Positions 6,818 to 13,147 of a DNA stretch of 20,951 nt are shown here, piece after piece. Under the pieces are notes generated by a model. The model was given only the letters and a program-made list of their open reading frames with translations. It was not told the DNA's origin and ran no database searches. The position numbers were made by a program, and so were the translations under genes. Positions within the stretch are counted from its first letter, which is position 1; every line of letters begins with the position of its first letter. The DNA is from a virus: the IMG/VR virus record IMGVR_UViG_3300021440_000140, positions 1-20,951 of that record; one strand, given 5' to 3'.

Positions 6818-8220
6818 GCCAGTTGAACCTCGATTTCAGCCCGCAACGGAATGTCGGAAAGCGACGAAAGCGACAACTCGATTGCACAACGCCGGAATTG
6901 CCCCAACTGCCGCCATGCAATCCGGTCGGCGTAATGCCCCGCCTCGCCCAAAGACCGCACCTTTTCCGGCCCGAAAATCACCCCGTCCGGTGAAGTCCGC
7001 AGCGTGATTTGTGCGGGCCCGGTATCGTTCCACCCAAGCGGATGAATACCCGTTGCCAGCGTGCCTGACGTGCCAACCAGCACCCCCGATGTTCCGTCCT
7101 GCCAGTCCAAGCCCTTGCGGGTGAAAGCCTCGACAAGCGACAGGATAACCCGCCGATCAGGTTCAAGCATCTTGGACACCGCCCGCCTGACCAGCGGACG
7201 CCCAAAGTCAGCGCAGGTATCCGACAGCACCGCGATTTGCCCCGTGTCCGTCCCGGCATACCAAACGCCGTTGTGCAGGATCGCCGTGGAAACAGCCCAA
7301 GGGCCGTCATCCTGATCCCGCTCGTGCCACTCGCCCGTTGCGATGTCATAGCACCATGACGCGCCATAGGTCATTTGCAGGCAGATGAACGAATGCCCCC
7401 GCTGGGCGTAGTAAAACACCCGGCGCGGACCTTTCTTGTCAATCGCGTATTCGACAGTCGGCGTCGAAACCGGCTGCAACGCCGCGCCGTTCCAAACATA
7501 CATGCGGCCATCGGTCGAAGCGAAAGCCATGCCGTTGGGAAACAGCGTCAACAGCCCGAATTCCCGCAAGCCCGTTTCCACCATGCCGCCCGTGATGGAC
7601 GTGATGGCATCAGGCCCAGATTTCCCCGTAACGCCCCACCGTTCAAACCCGGAAACCTTCAAGACAACCAGCGTTTCAGCAACAACCGCCAGCCGCAGCA
7701 CGTCATCGTCATTCGTTTCAGCCGAACGGAAGTCCAGCCCGTTGAATGTGGTCGGATCGGCCAGCCCTGACCACGCCACCCGCCGCCCACCCAATTCAGA
7801 AACAACCGTATAGCTGCCAATCGTGACCACCGACGCCACGTCGAAACCGACCGAAACATTGGTCAGAATGTCGTCTTTCAGCGTCCAGTATTTCCCCGCT
7901 GCGACGATGGTCGCATACCCCGTGTTCGTCGCAATCGCGGTTTCTTCGCTGTCGCCTATGTTGCCCAGATCGCGCGCCAACCCATCAGCCGACACCGCGA
8001 ACACATGGCCACCACAGACGACAATCATTTCCTCGTTCAAAACCGTCATGGCACGCACCCAGACGCGGCCAAGATCGGCAAATTCCGTCAGGCCCGGCGT
8101 GGCCCGCAGCACGTATCCACCGGCCCCCGAGGGTTCACGGTAGAAGTTCACCAGCCGCGCCGTTGCCGCCTGCGTTGACGCATCGCTGATGGACTGGGCG
8201 ACGAATTCAACGCGACTCAT
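6814..8220 (-). CDS. Tail hub / packaged-DNA stabilisation protein, P22 gp10-like
   Basis: The product is 468 residues from ATG 8220 (MSRVEFVAQS), almost the length of P22 gp10 (about 472). The N-terminus VAQSISDASTQAATARLVNFYRE and LRATPGLTEFADLG is the signature opening of this family. Repeated short beta segments follow (MIVVCGGHVFAVS, GRMYVWNGAALQPV, GVWYAGTDTGQIAVL), suggesting a beta-propeller-like body. Gp10 closes the portal together with gp4 and forms the tail hub to which appendages attach. The frame extends 11 codons further upstream, but MSRVEF fits the family start better. It overlaps the gp4-like gene by 14 nt. Confidence 0.85.
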   Translation of the reverse strand: MSRVEFVAQSISDASTQAATARLVNFYREPSGAGGYVLRATPGLTEFADLGRVWVRAMTVLNEEMIVVCGGHVFAVSADGLARDLGNIGDSEETAIATNTGYATIVAAGKYWTLKDDILTNVSVGFDVASVVTIGSYTVVSELGGRRVAWSGLADPTTFNGLDFRSAETNDDDVLRLAVVAETLVVLKVSGFERWGVTGKSGPDAITSITGGMVETGLREFGLLTLFPNGMAFASTDGRMYVWNGAALQPVSTPTVEYAIDKKGPRRVFYYAQRGHSFICLQMTYGASWCYDIATGEWHERDQDDGPWAVSTAILHNGVWYAGTDTGQIAVLSDTCADFGRPLVRRAVSKMLEPDRRVILSLVEAFTRKGLDWQDGTSGVLVGTSGTLATGIHPLGWNDTGPAQITLRTSPDGVIFGPEKVRSLGEAGHYADRIAWRQLGQFRRCAIELSLSSLSDIPLRAEIEVQLA

Positions 8221-8854
8221 TGAACCACACAGACCCTTCGCGGTCGAAAGCAAGCGCCTCGTTCAGAAGTTGTTCAGCGCGGGCGACAACGCGGGGCGCG
8301 TCAACTTGATAATCATCGGTCAACCGAGCCGCGAGATTGTAAACCGCCGCGTCATACCATTCCCCCGGAATGTCCGGCTCATCGGTTGCAACCGGGTCGT
8401 CAAGTTCGCGCGTATAGGTGATTTCCAGCGTTTCGCCCGCAGGGCTTGCCATCACCGGCCAGACATAAATTCGCACGTTCTCGCGCTGCCGGTCATAGTA
8501 AAATGTCGTCGGCGTTCCGGTCGCGTCCTTGTTCGGCAGGCTGTCGTATTCATCCCGCGTCATCTGGTTCATCGGTCGTTCGATACCGTTCTGGGAAAAC
8601 CGAACGCTCAGCAATTCCAGCGGGCGCACATTGTCCAGCGTGTAGCTGGCGGATGTGGTCAGGGTTTGCGACTGGCTGTCTTTTGCCCAAACAGCATAGC
8701 CCTTGTTCTGCCACGATTTCAGCATCCGCCCGAATTGCCGCAACCCGCTGGCAAGTTGATCAGCCGTTGCGTTTTCATCGACAGCAGCCACGCCGATCTT
8801 GCGCAGCGCATCCTCGACAATATCCCGGCACGTGTCTGTTGCGGAAGTGGTCAT
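8207..8854 (-). CDS. Head-tail adaptor, P22 gp4-like
   Basis: This 215-residue protein starts DTCRDIVEDALRKIGVAAVDENATADQLASGLRQF. That is the helical opening typical of podoviral head-tail connectors of the gp4 type (ALRKIGVL, then a D..L..LN pattern). The middle part (YTLDNVRPLELLSVRF, NQMTRDEYDSLPNKDATGTP, RIYVWPV) is the usual beta-rich region, and the C-terminus is helical (ARAEQLLNEALAF). The protein binds the portal after packaging and holds the gp10 hub. P22 gp4 is also a muramidase, but I see no convincing catalytic residues here. ATG 8854 overlaps the upstream stop as ATGA. Confidence 0.83.
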   Translation of the reverse strand: MTTSATDTCRDIVEDALRKIGVAAVDENATADQLASGLRQFGRMLKSWQNKGYAVWAKDSQSQTLTTSASYTLDNVRPLELLSVRFSQNGIERPMNQMTRDEYDSLPNKDATGTPTTFYYDRQRENVRIYVWPVMASPAGETLEITYTRELDDPVATDEPDIPGEWYDAAVYNLAARLTDDYQVDAPRVVARAEQLLNEALAFDREGSVWFNESR

Positions 8855-9099
8855 AGGTCATCCGGAGTTACAGGGGTGCCGGTTTCAACCGTGATGTCAG
8901 GCCCATCCGAAGCCGGGCGCGACCATGGCGGCACTTGCCGATCAGCTTTGCCGCGCACGAATTCTTGCGCGTTGCGTTCTTCATAGCAGCCCGCACAAAC
9001 GCGAAAGCCGGTCCATTCAAGACGCAACTGATTTGACTTGAGCCAAAAGCCGCAACGGTCGCATTGCGCCTTATGCAGGCCAGGCTCGAAACTGCTCAC
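8851..9099 (-). CDS. Small zinc-ribbon protein of the head region
   Basis: This 82-residue gene starts with GTG 9099, whose GTGA overlaps the stop of the upstream gene. Two CxxC pairs (C14/C17 in CDRCG and C35/C38 in CAGC) form a probable zinc ribbon. They are separated by LRLEWTGFRV and followed by YEERNAQEFVRGKADRQVPP. I recognise this as a recurring small protein near head-tail genes of podoviruses. Its role is unknown; it could be a structural zinc-binding part or an assembly factor. The Pro/Thr-rich tail is probably flexible. Confidence 0.72.
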   Translation of the reverse strand: MSSFEPGLHKAQCDRCGFWLKSNQLRLEWTGFRVCAGCYEERNAQEFVRGKADRQVPPWSRPASDGPDITVETGTPVTPDDL

Positions 9100-9443
9100 C
9101 GCAGCAACACCGCAGAGAATGTAACTGTCAGCGATTGCCCCGTGCCACCGGATGCAACCGGCTTCACATAAAGCGGCAAAGGCCCGACAGACGCCAAGCC
9201 CGCCGCAGTCAAGCTGATCGCAGACCCCGCGCCGTCCTTCAGATCGGCGTAGTTGGTGCCGTCATTCGATCCTTGCAGCTTCACCGTCGCAGCCCCGAAA
9301 GTTCCCGCAACCTGCACCGACATGCTGGAAACAGCCCCGTCGATCTTGATCGGCGCGCAAGTGTCGGCTTCGGTAAACGGCGTCCATTGGTAGACCTTGC
9401 GATATGGCGACATATCGGGTTTCGTGTAAGAAATCGTAGCCAT
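9096..9443 (-). CDS. Small beta-rich virion protein, possible capsid decoration
   Basis: The product is 115 residues from ATG 9443 with a perfect AGGAGG upstream. The central pattern MSVQVAGTFGAATVKLQGSND, then GTNYADLKDG, is characteristic of small beta-sandwich proteins in phage structural clusters. The end LTVTFSAVLLR finishes the last strand. No catalytic residues are seen. It lies after a stable hairpin that follows the head-fibre gene and precedes the zinc-ribbon gene by a GTGA overlap. A decoration or stabilising protein on the head is likely, but a neck protein cannot be excluded. Confidence 0.68.
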   Translation of the reverse strand: MATISYTKPDMSPYRKVYQWTPFTEADTCAPIKIDGAVSSMSVQVAGTFGAATVKLQGSNDGTNYADLKDGAGSAISLTAAGLASVGPLPLYVKPVASGGTGQSLTVTFSAVLLR

Positions 9444-9462
9444 GCCAAGGCCCTCCTATGGA

Positions 9463-9484
9463 TAAAGCGGGCCAACCGGCCCGC
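9463..9484 (-). terminator. Hairpin after head-fibre gene, terminator-like
   Basis: The inverted repeat 9467-9473 / 9478-9484 gives GCGGGCC, loop GGTT, GGCCCGC on the minus strand, followed by TTTAT. The stem is perfect with seven strong pairs, but the T tract is short. It lies between the fibre stop (9492) and the next Shine-Dalgarno. Partial termination or mRNA end protection would reduce downstream relative to capsid transcripts. Confidence 0.55.
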
Positions 9485-9491
9485 CTCGTTG

Positions 9492-9743
9492 TTACAGGGT
9501 CACTTGCGAAGCCGTCAGGGCGGCGGACAGCGCATTGACCTTGGCCGAAAGCGAAGCAATCGCGTTCTTGACTGCGGTCATGTCGGCTTGGGCATAGGAA
9601 GCCCCCGCCGTGATCGAAGCCAAGGTGCCTGTTGCCGTGCCGCCCGTGCTGTCCGTCAAAGCCGCGATGGCCGCTGTTTGCGTGCCGGTCGTGGTCAGGA
9701 TCGGCCCCTTGATGCCGTTCGGGAAGTTGGTCGGTTTGATCAT
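9492..9743 (-). CDS. Small head-fibre-like protein
   Basis: The product is 83 residues from ATG 9743 (MIKPTNFPNGI). GGAGG at 9753-9749 lies five bases upstream and fixes this start; the longer frame would need TTG at 9755. The sequence is Thr/Ala/Gly-rich in the middle (DSTGGTATGTLASI) and ends in a heptad-like helix (MTAVKNAIASLSAKVNALSAAL, residues about 55-76). The layout resembles small head-fibre proteins encoded next to the major capsid gene in podoviruses. It sits between two stable hairpins directly after the capsid gene. The family call comes from layout and position only. Confidence 0.65.
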   Translation of the reverse strand: MIKPTNFPNGIKGPILTTTGTQTAAIAALTDSTGGTATGTLASITAGASYAQADMTAVKNAIASLSAKVNALSAALTASQVTL

Positions 9744-9765
9744 CTGATCCTCCAAAGATCAGGAA

Positions 9766-9781
9766 GGGGGCCGAAGCCCCC
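9766..9781 (-). terminator. cTTCGg-loop hairpin after major capsid gene
   Basis: The inverted repeat 9766-9771 / 9776-9781 reads GGGGGC, TTCG, GCCCCC on the minus strand. That is an exceptionally stable C(UUCG)G tetraloop hairpin, five bases past the capsid stop. It is followed by TTCCTGATCTTT, a poor T tract. It may cause pausing or partial termination, or protect the 3' end of the abundant capsid mRNA. Confidence 0.5.
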
Positions 9782-9786
9782 CGCCA

Positions 9787-10695
9787 TTACGCGCCCGGCG
9801 AACCGTAGATGCCGCGCCAATCGCCCCACCCGAAGGCGTAGCGTTCCGAGGCTTTCATGCAGGCGTTTTCGGTGTCGAAATCGTTATCCTGCGTGAATTC
9901 GTATCCACGGCGTTTCTGGTAGATCAGGCCGGTATCGACATCGGTTTTCACAAACCATGCGTCGGTATCGGTCAGATAGTCCCAATTGATCGCGCCACCG
10001 GGGAAAATCCCCATGTCGCGCACGGCGTTGGTATCGTTGTTCGCGGTCCCCGACTGGTTGGCCGACGACAGGATGCGGTGCGCGTTGAACACCTCCTGCG
10101 GCGGGATGATCAGGGACGTGGCCCGCGCCTGAATACGGATGCCGCGCGAATCCACCGCGAGTCGGATCAGGGTCAACATGTCTTCAAGCGAAGCTTCCGA
10201 AAGGTCAGCCGCAACCGCGAGGGTGTTGGTCTGGTTGCCCGAAAGCGACGGGTGAGCGTTGGAAACGAGGCAGACCGCATCGCCCCCAACATAGTTGCTG
10301 TCGAACGCCCGGTTCAGGACGTTCGCGCCAACGACTTCCTTGGTCGCGCGCATCGAACGAGCCAGCTTTGACGCCTTGCGACGGGCGACGTTTTCATACT
10401 GGTTGTCTTCGATGGCTTCGCGCGTCACCTTGGCACCGAGGCCATAAGTGACGTTGACCATGCGGGAAATGTAGCCCTGCTTGTCGGTGTCATAGCTGAC
10501 GCCCTGACCTTCCGGCTTGCGTGCGGCCAGACCGAAGCCCGTTTCCTCGACATATTCCTCGTATGCCTTGTCCGAAGACATGGCGTCGAAGACCTTTTCT
10601 GCGATGATCGGTTTTTCGGAATAGGATTTCCCAAACCAAGCTTTGACGCCCGGCCAGAGTGCTTTGGGGTGAGACCCCGTGGTGATGGTAGCCAT
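9787..10695 (-). CDS. Major capsid protein
   Basis: This 302-residue protein has a strong Shine-Dalgarno (AAGGAGGGG) and lies at the coat position of a podovirus gene order, after scaffold. The N-terminus SHPKALWPGVKAWFGKSY, then FDAMSSDKAYEEYVEETGFG and VTYGLGAKVTREAIEDNQY, matches a family of major head proteins (Mu gpT-like region) that I recognise. The body continues with LIIPPQEVFNAHRIL and DTDAWFVKTDVDTGLIYQKRRG, the usual late beta strands of the HK97 fold. It is shorter than P22 coat (430 residues) and has no visible extra telokin-like domain. It assembles on the scaffold encoded upstream. Confidence 0.85.
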   Translation of the reverse strand: MATITTGSHPKALWPGVKAWFGKSYSEKPIIAEKVFDAMSSDKAYEEYVEETGFGLAARKPEGQGVSYDTDKQGYISRMVNVTYGLGAKVTREAIEDNQYENVARRKASKLARSMRATKEVVGANVLNRAFDSNYVGGDAVCLVSNAHPSLSGNQTNTLAVAADLSEASLEDMLTLIRLAVDSRGIRIQARATSLIIPPQEVFNAHRILSSANQSGTANNDTNAVRDMGIFPGGAINWDYLTDTDAWFVKTDVDTGLIYQKRRGYEFTQDNDFDTENACMKASERYAFGWGDWRGIYGSPGA

Positions 10696-10707
10696 GGTTT
10701 CCCCTCC

Positions 10708-11319
10708 TTACACGCCAGCCACGCCGGGCATTTCGGTTGAGTTGTTGATCATGACAAGCACCTTGCAGTTGGTGCCGGTCTCCACGTCATCGCGGTTGAC
10801 GATGCCGTGAATTTTGACCTGCTTGGTCGCGCCCGTGCCGATGTTCGCGCTGTCCAGTTGCACGCCGGAAAGCCCGGTCACAGTGCTGCCAGCGGTCGCA
10901 AAGGTCAGATCGGCGTTGCTGGAAACGTCCGTGGCCGCGAAGGATGCCGAACACTGCACTTCATACAGCATGTCGGGATCGGTGCAGACATAGACAACCC
11001 GCGCGGTCGATGCCGGGTTGTAAACCCGGTCAAGCCCGGTAGGGTCGGGCGCGAAGCCCACGATCACGCCGGTAATCGCGTTGCCCGCGCCCGCCGTGGC
11101 CTTGTTGATTTCCGGCAGCGTGCCGACCGGGAAAATCCCGCCTTCGGGTGCGCTGACGGCTGCGGTGTTGGCGGTGCCGGTGCGAATGACCGGATCGCCG
11201 ATGTAGAGCGCCGTCGCGTAAGACGAAGGCACATAGAACGGGACGGTTTCGACGTGATAAGTCGCACCACCCCGACGCCGAGCGGGCACAAGGCCGCGCG
11301 GTGCGTTGGTGTTTGCCAT
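10708..11319 (-). CDS. Structural head protein next to major capsid gene
   Basis: This 203-residue protein starts MANTNAPRGLVPARRRGGATYHVET, followed by FYVPSSYATALYIGDPVIRTGTA. It continues as an alternation of Gly/Thr/Val beta segments (ITGVIVGFAPDPTGL, VYVCTDPDMLYEVQ). The opening NAPRGLVPAR is one I recognise from small head proteins encoded just before capsid genes in podoviruses. It probably decorates or stabilises the capsid. It lies 12 nt from the capsid gene and follows the 140-residue gene. There are no enzyme motifs. Abundance in virions would be expected. Confidence 0.7.
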   Translation of the reverse strand: MANTNAPRGLVPARRRGGATYHVETVPFYVPSSYATALYIGDPVIRTGTANTAAVSAPEGGIFPVGTLPEINKATAGAGNAITGVIVGFAPDPTGLDRVYNPASTARVVYVCTDPDMLYEVQCSASFAATDVSSNADLTFATAGSTVTGLSGVQLDSANIGTGATKQVKIHGIVNRDDVETGTNCKVLVMINNSTEMPGVAGV

Positions 11320-11353
11320 TTGAGGTTTCCCCTATGAAGAAGGATGGACCCGT

Positions 11354-11776
11354 TCAGACGATGGAAATCCCGCCCGCCGGAACGTAGTCCGATTGCGTCG
11401 TTCCTTCGCGGTCATTGCCACGGCGAAGGTCCTCAAGTTGCCGGTCAAGATGCCGGTGCTTGGTGCGTTGATCATCATCGAAGTAGTTGCGCGGCTTGCG
11501 GCAAAGGTAGGCATAAAGTGGACTGCCGTCCTTATTCGTGCCGACAACATACCGGAAAGCGTTGCTCAGATCGGGGCTGGCTTCTTTTACCCCGTCGCGC
11601 GTTACGATATCCCAGTCGTCATCTTTCGTTTTCGCATGGATACGCGCTGGCGTATCGTTTAACCACCGATACTCGAACCGATCATGGTCAAGCACCGATT
11701 CCGGCACGGCCAGCCGGATACCCGCCACGGCAGTTTCTGCCTTGCGGCGGCGTCCATCGCTCCGTTCAGACCGCAT
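11354..11776 (-). CDS. Conserved-looking small protein between scaffold and capsid genes
   Basis: The product is 140 residues from ATG 11776. GGAG lies about eight bases upstream; the frame is open for another 49 codons, but that part is Arg-rich antisense of the scaffold end and has no Shine-Dalgarno. The core RFEYRWLNDTPARIHAKT, then DDDWDIVT and LYAYLCRKPRNYFDDD, is highly polar and looks like a real soluble protein. Its place between scaffold and capsid genes is shared with similar genes in other podoviruses. The function is unknown; an assembly co-factor is a guess. It overlaps the scaffold gene by 11 nt. Confidence 0.72.
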   Translation of the reverse strand: MRSERSDGRRRKAETAVAGIRLAVPESVLDHDRFEYRWLNDTPARIHAKTKDDDWDIVTRDGVKEASPDLSNAFRYVVGTNKDGSPLYAYLCRKPRNYFDDDQRTKHRHLDRQLEDLRRGNDREGTTQSDYVPAGGISIV

Positions 11777-12575
11777 TGTAAATCTCCATGAAATCACGCC
11801 GACCCTGTTCGGTGTCGGGATAAAGCCCCTCCCGCGCGAACCGGGCGAACGCCGCCCGCGCCTCTTGCGGCAGGGCGTTGAAACCGTTGCTGGCCGGTCT
11901 TGCAGCAAGGCCACCAGGATCAACAGCAGCCGGTCGCGTGACAGGCTTTGGGGCTTCCGGCTTCTGGAACAGGTGCGGGTATTTCTGCCGCATCAGCCGA
12001 TCCGCATAAGCGATCTGCGATGCCACGTCAGAAACAGCCCCGGCCTGCAAGCCCAGATTGACCGCCTGAATAGCCTCCTGCCAAAGCAACGGGTTCTGCG
12101 TCCATTCGTTCTGCCGCTGATATTCCGCGACTTCCGTAGGGGCCGCGACGGCAGGCTGCGGAACAGTCAACTGCCGCTTCTGCCGTTCAATCCGGTCGAA
12201 AGCTTCGGCGTCCGCAACTTCCACCGCCGCGCGCTGTTGCGCCGTAAGATCGGTCAATTGCCGCTCAAAGTTGTCGCGTTGAATGCGCAACGCCGTTTCG
12301 TTCATGGCGTTCAGGCGGCGCGCGGTTTCCTGCGCTTCCATGTCCTGCCGTTCAAGGCGCGACTGCATTTCCGCGAAAGTCTTGGACCGCTTGACGCGAT
12401 CCATCCATTCAACCGGGCTTTCGATATGCCCTGCCGGGCGTTCGCCCTTCCATTCGGTTGACGGCTTCCAGCCGAAAGCACGCGCCTCCGTTTCGTCGTC
12501 TTCCGTCCAAACCCGTTCGGGTTCGGCAGGCGTTTCAACCGGGGGTTCCGGGATCAGATCTTCGCCGTCAGCCAT
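11766..12575 (-). CDS. Capsid scaffolding protein
   Basis: This 269-residue protein sits between portal and capsid genes. The N-terminus is acidic and Pro/Glu-rich (PEPPVETPAEPERVW), followed by the ARAFGWKPSTEWKGERP motif around residues 32-48. That motif (FGW...EWKG) recurs in podoviral scaffolds. Residues about 65-135 are a long coiled coil (MQSRLERQDMEAQETARRL, NFERQLTDLTAQQRAA). The C-terminal part has EARAAFARFAREGLYPDTE and probably binds coat protein. Length and composition fit P22 gp8 (303 residues). It directs capsid assembly and should leave before or during DNA packaging. It overlaps the GroES-like gene by 8 nt. Confidence 0.82.
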   Translation of the reverse strand: MADGEDLIPEPPVETPAEPERVWTEDDETEARAFGWKPSTEWKGERPAGHIESPVEWMDRVKRSKTFAEMQSRLERQDMEAQETARRLNAMNETALRIQRDNFERQLTDLTAQQRAAVEVADAEAFDRIERQKRQLTVPQPAVAAPTEVAEYQRQNEWTQNPLLWQEAIQAVNLGLQAGAVSDVASQIAYADRLMRQKYPHLFQKPEAPKPVTRPAAVDPGGLAARPASNGFNALPQEARAAFARFAREGLYPDTEQGRRDFMEIYNAV

Positions 12576-12897
12576 TTCGCATGACCCCCGCGATTGCCTC
12601 GTCCTTCATCAGCCAGTATTCCCGGCCATCAGCCCCTTTGATCTTGGTCGCCTGATAGCGCGAAAAGAAAACCCGTTCTCCGATCTGCGGTTTCAGGTTC
12701 GCCATGTCGGCAGGCCATTCGGAAAAGCCAAACGCCATCGGGCTTGCAGCGACCAATTCACCTTCCGTTTGGGCAAACTGCTCACGCTCTTTCGTATCGT
12801 CGGGAAGCAGCAGCCCCCCTTTGGTCTTGGCTTCCACCTCACGCGGAAGGACAAGCACGTTATAAGCCTGCGGGGAAATCCCGCTGGTATTAGTCAT
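12568..12897 (-). CDS. Phage GroES-like co-chaperonin
   Basis: This 109-residue protein is colinear with Cpn10/GroES. ISPQAYNVLVLPREVEAKTKGGLLLP (residues 7-32) aligns with the GroES first strand and mobile loop, and GGLLL (27-31) occupies the place of the GroEL-binding GGIVL tripeptide region. TEGELVAASP, then IGERVFFSRYQATKIKG and YWLMKDEAIAGVM, give the remaining beta barrel. Phage co-chaperonins such as T4 gp31 replace host GroES so that the large coat protein folds in GroEL. Placement just before scaffold and capsid genes fits that role. The start ATG overlaps the upstream stop within GAGGATGACTAA. Confidence 0.83.
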   Translation of the reverse strand: MTNTSGISPQAYNVLVLPREVEAKTKGGLLLPDDTKEREQFAQTEGELVAASPMAFGFSEWPADMANLKPQIGERVFFSRYQATKIKGADGREYWLMKDEAIAGVMRNG

Positions 12898-13147
12898 CCT
12901 CTTGCTCCATTGCTACTCTGACATCTTCCGCAGTTGACGTGAAAAAGTCGTCAACCCATTGCTCCACCAAGAGCAAAGCCTGTCTGTCCGCCTCCGGTGC
13001 CGGGTGGCCCGAAAGGTATGATTGCACCAGGACCGCCCTGCGGCGATCCAATACCTTGCCCATTGCTTGCCGCAGGATTGCCGTTACCGGGCTTTCCTGC
13101 CATTCCGGCAATGCCTTTGAGAACGAGGCCCATTCTGTTGCGTTCAT
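12890..13147 (-). CDS. Unrecognised helical small protein overlapping the portal gene
   Basis: The frame gives an 85-residue protein from ATG 13147 (MNATEWASFSKALPEWQES); the two preceding codons begin with TTG, so I do not use them. It looks genuinely coding: AILRQAMGKVLDRRRAVLVQSYLSG, then DRQALLLVEQWVDDFFTS, forms two amphipathic helices. The first 197 nt lie inside the portal gene in another frame, where the portal is a Gly/Pro/Asn-rich tail. A shorter start at ATG 13063 would still overlap by 113 nt. It ends 8 nt into the GroES-like gene. A possible portal- or terminase-linked assembly factor; function unknown. Confidence 0.6.
   Translation of the reverse strand: MNATEWASFSKALPEWQESPVTAILRQAMGKVLDRRRAVLVQSYLSGHPAPEADRQALLLVEQWVDDFFTSTAEDVRVAMEQEDD

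Noticed and set aside
11777-11923. 49-codon N-terminal extension of the 140-residue protein
   Set aside because: It lies over the scaffold C-terminus in another frame, is Arg-rich and lacks a Shine-Dalgarno, whereas ATG 11776 has GGAG at good spacing.
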